Source of the DNA: Bacteriovoracaceae bacterium
Lineage (GTDB): Bacteria > Bdellovibrionota > Bacteriovoracia > Bacteriovoracales > Bacteriovoracaceae
DNA length: 34,271 nt
Assembly: GCA_023137315.1 (NCBI GenBank)
Contig: JAGLPP010000052.1
Location: forward strand, 1 to 34,271
Direction: 5' to 3'
Position numbers and translations under genes: made by a program. The notes under the pieces were generated by a model. The model was not told the DNA's origin, ran no database searches, and worked only from the letters and a program-made list of their open reading frames with translations. Below are positions 30,727 through 34,271 of the stretch, in pieces (the stretch's first letter is position 1; each line of letters starts with the position of its first letter).

Positions 30727-32211
30727 TTAATTAATCCATTTTCTACCACTGGCCCCAAGCAGGTCACACGCCTCTTTTGGCCCGGTTGAACCAGGGCCAT
30801 AGTATGAAAGGTCTTTATTTTTTGCGATGTCAAGAATATGGTCAGTGTACTTCCAACTGCTTTCTACTGAATCCCAACTGGTGAAGATTGTTTGATCTCC
30901 ATTTATAATTGCTTGAAATACAGCTTCATAAGCTTTCGGAGTGTTTAGGTTAAATAGACAGTGGTGACAGAAGTCCATCTTAACCGGCATTATCTCCAGT
31001 CCCGGTCCTGGTTTTTTTATGTTAAATGAAAGAGCGATTCCGGTATCTGGTTGTATTCTTATGGTGATGGTATTTGAAGAGTTGTTATAGCATGTTCCCT
31101 TTGGGAAAAGCTTGCAGCTAACATCCTTAAAAACAATATTCATTTCGGCAAAAGTACTCTTAAGTCTTTTTCCAGTCCGGACATAGATTGGAACACCTCT
31201 CCATCTATTGTTATCAATCTCCATTTTCAGGGCGACAAATGTTTCTGTTTTTGATTTGTTTGAAACACCGTACTCTTCAATATAGGAAGTATCAGTGTTC
31301 TTATTATCGAGATATCTTTTGTATTGACTGATAACCAGATCATTTTTGTGTGGCAATTTAAGCGACGTTGGAATTTTGGACATTTCACGACGAACATGAA
31401 CAGCATTAAATGATTGAGGTTCATCCATGGCGACAAGTGATAGTAATTGCATTAAATGGTTTTGCAGCATATCCTTGATTGCTCCGGTTTTATCGTAATA
31501 TCCTGCACGATATTCAACACCCATTGACTCAGAAATTGTGATTTGAATATTATCAATAAATTTATTATTCCAGACCTGTTCATATAGAAGATTGGAAAAT
31601 CTGAAAAGCAGTATATCTTGAACAAGGGCCTTTCCCATGTAGTGATCAACGCGATATATTTCATCTTCATTGAATATTGTTGAGATTGATTTGTTTAATT
31701 TTCTGCTGGATTCAAGATCGAAACCGAATGGTTTTTCAAAGGCGATTTTCATTTGACCTTTACAATTTTCAGGTAATGTCTTTCTGATAATTCTGGAAAT
31801 ATTTTCGAAGGTGGACGGAGGTGTTGCAAGGTAAAAAATTCTGTTCCCGTGGCACTGATTATTCTTGTCCAGCGTATTGATGGCCATGGCCAGTGTCTTG
31901 CAATTGTCACAGCTTTCGCATTTGTCAATATTGCAGTTTTCTGAAAAGTCAAGAGAGTGGTATTTAATAAGTTTTATGAAGTCGTCAAGATCATCTTTGG
32001 TAACTTTTGGTATGTATTTTTTCATATCCAAACGAGAGATGAAATTATCGTTGGACATGTCGGATCTGGAAATGCAGACAATCGGATTTTTTGTACTGAT
32101 ATTATTTTTTTTATATAGCTGAAACAGTGCGGGAATCAGTTTGCGTTTGGTTAGATCACCGGTTGCTCCAAAAATTACAATCATCAATTCTTTTTTTATA
32201 TCATTATCCAT
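30727..32211 (-). CDS. zwf: Glucose-6-phosphate 1-dehydrogenase
   Basis: 494 residues; oxidises glucose-6-phosphate to 6-phosphogluconolactone with NADP or NAD. The nucleotide-binding FGATGDLTKRKL is at 14-25. The substrate-site YRVDHYMGK has H190, the catalytic-base region DMLQNHLMQ has H252, and a VRTGKRL signature appears later. Unusual is a Cys cluster at 93, 98, 101 and 104 (CNIDKCESCDNC), plus C120 and C150, in the N-terminal Rossmann domain, where most homologues lack it. Last gene of the gnd-pgl-zwf unit, 15 bases after pgl, with AGGAT eight bases before the ATG. Confidence 0.96.
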   Translation of the reverse strand: MDNDIKKELMIVIFGATGDLTKRKLIPALFQLYKKNNISTKNPIVCISRSDMSNDNFISRLDMKKYIPKVTKDDLDDFIKLIKYHSLDFSENCNIDKCESCDNCKTLAMAINTLDKNNQCHGNRIFYLATPPSTFENISRIIRKTLPENCKGQMKIAFEKPFGFDLESSRKLNKSISTIFNEDEIYRVDHYMGKALVQDILLFRFSNLLYEQVWNNKFIDNIQITISESMGVEYRAGYYDKTGAIKDMLQNHLMQLLSLVAMDEPQSFNAVHVRREMSKIPTSLKLPHKNDLVISQYKRYLDNKNTDTSYIEEYGVSNKSKTETFVALKMEIDNNRWRGVPIYVRTGKRLKSTFAEMNIVFKDVSCKLFPKGTCYNNSSNTITIRIQPDTGIALSFNIKKPGPGLEIMPVKMDFCHHCLFNLNTPKAYEAVFQAIINGDQTIFTSWDSVESSWKYTDHILDIAKNKDLSYYGPGSTGPKEACDLLGASGRKWIN

Positions 32212-32226
32212 TTAAAAATCCTGTTT

Positions 32227-32928
32227 TTATAATTCTAAATCTGTGAAGATGTAACTGTTTGGAATGCTTTTAATGATTTTAGCAGGGCAGTCATATACGG
32301 ATAACGAATCATTTTTAAAATTGGAAAAGGCATTTTGCTTGGAGGTTCCAAAAGAGAGCAATAGCGAGGTGTGTGTATTCATTAAAAGTTTTTTTGATGA
32401 ACTCATTCTGGACGGAGGAGGTTTTGGAGAGTTCTTTATACTTATAAAGAATTCATCTTCATTTTTTATTGAGTCATGATGTGGAAAAAGACTGGCAATA
32501 TGTCCATCGTCACCCATTCCGATGATGATGAGATCGAGTTTACCGCCAAGATTTCTCAGTTGCTGATTGTAATTTGAAACCCCGAAATCATTCAGTAACT
32601 CATTATATGAAAATGGATGTACGTTAATCTTTGGGAGCAAGCCCTTATCTGTAAGTCTGTTTATGAACAGATCATTGGCGAGTTTATAGTTACTGTCTTC
32701 ATGTGTGATTGGCACGCATCTTTCATCAACTGTAAAAATATGAACAAGGTTCCAGGGAATGTTTGTGCTGTTTCCCATGAGTTTGAATAGTTCTGTGACT
32801 CCTCGTCCTCCTGAAATTCCAAGAGTTAAATGGTTTTTATTCTTTAGGATATTCAGAATGGACTCTTCAAGTATTCTTAGTGCGGAAATATTCAACTTTG
32901 ATTTATCTGTGTTGCTTATTATTTTCAT
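32227..32928 (-). CDS. pgl: 6-Phosphogluconolactonase
   Basis: 233 residues, DevB/Pgl type; hydrolyses the lactone made by Zwf. Signatures: GISGGRGVTELF (37-48), TVDERCVP (66-73), GMGDDGHIASLFP (137-149) and PPSRMS with R174. It starts four bases after the gnd stop and ends 15 bases before zwf, in one transcript. The catalytic His of the GHxAS motif (H143) is intact. Confidence 0.95.
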   Translation of the reverse strand: MKIISNTDKSKLNISALRILEESILNILKNKNHLTLGISGGRGVTELFKLMGNSTNIPWNLVHIFTVDERCVPITHEDSNYKLANDLFINRLTDKGLLPKINVHPFSYNELLNDFGVSNYNQQLRNLGGKLDLIIIGMGDDGHIASLFPHHDSIKNEDEFFISIKNSPKPPPSRMSSSKKLLMNTHTSLLLSFGTSKQNAFSNFKNDSLSVYDCPAKIIKSIPNSYIFTDLEL

Positions 32929-32932
32929 GGCA

Positions 32933-33844
32933 TTATCTTTTTACTGGATGTCCGCCAAATTCATTTCTCAAAGCGGATAACATTTTAAAGGTATATGAGT
33001 TTTTATCACGTGATTGAAATCTAGCCTGTAGAGCATAGGTATTGGCAATGAATGGAACGTTGTTTGCTATTGCCTCTTCAACAGACCATTTTCCCTCTCC
33101 GCTATCCTCTACAAAAGCTTTAATTTGATCAAGGTTGATATCTTTTTCCAAAGCATTTTCCGCCATTCGCATTAGAAAGGAACTGATAATCGTTCCATGA
33201 TTCCAAAGGTGGGAAATCTTTTTTAGATCAAGGCCCTTCATGCTTCCATTTTTCAGCAGATCAAATCCCTCAGATATTGCCTGCATCATGCCATATTCAA
33301 TTGCATTGTGAATCATTTTTACGTAGTGTCCGCTTCCAGGGCCTCCCATTAAATCCACACCCTCTGCAATTCCAAAACTTGTAAAAACAGGGGCCAGATA
33401 GTCAAATGTCTTTTTGTCACCTCCAACCATCATTGGATAGCCGGTTTGAGCAGCAATTATTCCTCCACTGACGCCGACATCCAACATTTGAATCCCTTTT
33501 TTATCAGCTTCTTTATGTCTTCTAATGCTGTCCTTATAGTTTGAGTTTGCTCCTTCAATGATGATGTCATCTTCTCCAAGTAGGTTAAGAAGTTGTTGGA
33601 ATATTTCTTCAGTGACGTTGCCGGCAGGTAGCATTAGCCAGACAATCTTGCGAGAGTGGTTTAATGACTTTACAAGATCCTCGATATTTTTCGCACCATT
33701 GGCACCTTGATCAACCATTTGTTGAACTTTTCCCCAGGTACGATTCCATACAGTTACTCCTATCTTTTTTGAGGATAGCATTTTGGAAACCATGTTCTGT
33801 CCCATTCTTCCAAGACCAATAAATCCGATTTCAAAATTTTCCAT
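32933..33844 (-). CDS. gnd: 6-Phosphogluconate dehydrogenase, short (GntZ/YqeC-type) form
   Basis: 303 residues; oxidative decarboxylation of 6-phosphogluconate to ribulose-5-phosphate. GLGRMG (10-15) binds the dinucleotide. NRT at 34-36 follows strand 2, and an Arg-Thr pair there is typical of NADP preference. The catalytic region GPGSGHYVKMIHNAIEYGMM has K176 and E183. The chain is about 170 residues shorter than E. coli Gnd, lacking the long C-terminal part, as in the GntZ/YqeC class. First gene of the operon; GGAG lies eight bases before the ATG. Confidence 0.93.
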   Translation of the reverse strand: MENFEIGFIGLGRMGQNMVSKMLSSKKIGVTVWNRTWGKVQQMVDQGANGAKNIEDLVKSLNHSRKIVWLMLPAGNVTEEIFQQLLNLLGEDDIIIEGANSNYKDSIRRHKEADKKGIQMLDVGVSGGIIAAQTGYPMMVGGDKKTFDYLAPVFTSFGIAEGVDLMGGPGSGHYVKMIHNAIEYGMMQAISEGFDLLKNGSMKGLDLKKISHLWNHGTIISSFLMRMAENALEKDINLDQIKAFVEDSGEGKWSVEEAIANNVPFIANTYALQARFQSRDKNSYTFKMLSALRNEFGGHPVKR

Positions 33845-34191
33845 ATAATAATCTCCAATAAAATTGCTTGTTATCTTGGAATTATAGTTTTAAAAAATGC
33901 CGGTTGTAATCATATTAACTACATTCACTTGTCGTACTGGTTGATTAGAATGTAAAATCTCTTAATAAAAACAACCTGTTATAAAATATGATCAATATAC
34001 TAAAATAAAATCTGCTGACATTTTCAATTGTGCGATATTTTTTTCTCATTTCCGTTGCAATGCTTAATATCGTGTGTTAATTAAATGATCACGTTTAACC
34101 TTGGTGACTGTTCCGGGATTTTTATCAGATTTTCTGTTGAATTTCTTTCGAGCAGGGTGCCAGGCCATTTAAAAAGATAGGAGAAATCAAA
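33845..34191. other. Intergenic interval between divergent gnd and RRM genes
   Basis: 347 bases with no coding frame I would support. It holds the gnd promoter near its left end and a possible plus-strand promoter (TTGTCG at 33929-33934, TAAAAT at 33953-33958, 18-base spacer). The rest is AT-rich. If that promoter is real, the RRM message has a leader of over 200 bases. Confidence 0.6.
33881..33910 (-). promoter_or_regulatory. Promoter of the gnd-pgl-zwf operon
   Basis: Consensus TATAAT on the minus strand (33886-33881) with ATTACA (33910-33905, four of six) 18 bases upstream. Predicted start near 33874, giving a leader of about 30 bases that contains the gnd Shine-Dalgarno. Confidence 0.5.
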
Positions 34192-34271
34192 ATGGGTAGA
34201 AAATTGTATGTAGGGAACCTTCCCTTTTCTGTAACTGAAGAATCGTTGATCGACAAATTTTCACAGTGTGG
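34192..34271 (+). CDS. Second RRM RNA-binding protein (partial, runs off the right edge)
   Basis: Only 26 codons are visible, starting MGRKLYVGNLPFSVTEESL, with the RNP2 motif LYVGNL. AGGAG (34179-34183) lies eight bases before the ATG. It closely matches the N-terminus of the RRM protein at 28952, indicating paralogues about 5 kb apart on the same strand. The C-terminus is outside the window. Confidence 0.9.
   Translation, partial: MGRKLYVGNLPFSVTEESLIDKFSQC

Overview
The window reads as chromosomal DNA from a flagellated Gram-negative (two-membrane) bacterium. It is AT-rich by eye and densely packed, with little non-coding DNA. About a dozen genes encode proteins with signal peptides or lipoprotein signals. 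Flagellin, an outer-membrane-protein fragment, secreted proteases and nuclease-like proteins, glycine-rich RRM proteins and very large unclassified secreted proteins together resemble Bdellovibrionota (Bacteriovorax/Halobacteriovorax-like predatory bacteria). That placement is an inference from gene content, not from a marker gene. No rRNA, tRNA, CRISPR array, insertion sequence or prophage was seen.

Layout. 1-2.4 kb: a truncated outer-membrane protein gene (-), an EEP-family phosphodiesterase-like lipoprotein (+) and a short flagellin (-, TTG start). 2.6-6.6 kb: alanine racemase, then an AT-richer run of small genes (secreted 105-residue protein, TPR-RimI-like acetyltransferase, methyltransferase, RidA). 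6.75-8.95 kb: a two-gene minus-strand unit, a secreted subtilase followed by a monoacylglycerol-lipase-like hydrolase. 9.1-11.55 kb: an unclassified secreted protein, a DUF502 membrane protein and an extremely basic exported protein. 11.7-17.1 kb: signal peptidase I, a TGS-uridine-kinase-like fusion, and a large protein joining receiver-like domains to a PEP-synthase-type ATP-grasp domain.

17.2-24.6 kb is the most unusual part. It holds a small exported coiled-coil protein, an unlisted 42-codon exported peptide gene on the opposite strand, a 1022-residue exported protein that looks like two tandem glutamine-synthetase/amidoligase-fold domains, and a 1166-residue exported protein of unknown family.

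24.6-30.6 kb: a stand-alone E2-type acyltransferase domain, ribosome-rescue factor ArfB, a lipoprotein with two 110-residue repeats, a divergent PRPP synthetase, a glycine-rich RRM protein with a clear terminator, a zinc-ribbon methyltransferase and a periplasmic Cache-like sensor domain. 30.7-33.85 kb: a gnd-pgl-zwf operon encoding the whole oxidative pentose phosphate branch. The window ends inside a second RRM protein gene.

How the genes fit together. The pentose phosphate operon and the PRPP synthetase supply NADPH, ribose-5-phosphate and PRPP, and the kinase fusion may salvage nucleosides. That would suit a cell recycling nucleotides from prey. The exported proteins (subtilase, nuclease-like lipoprotein, amidoligase-like and giant proteins, basic protein) could act on prey or on the cell's own envelope. 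These links are inferred; only the gene identities and adjacency are seen directly.
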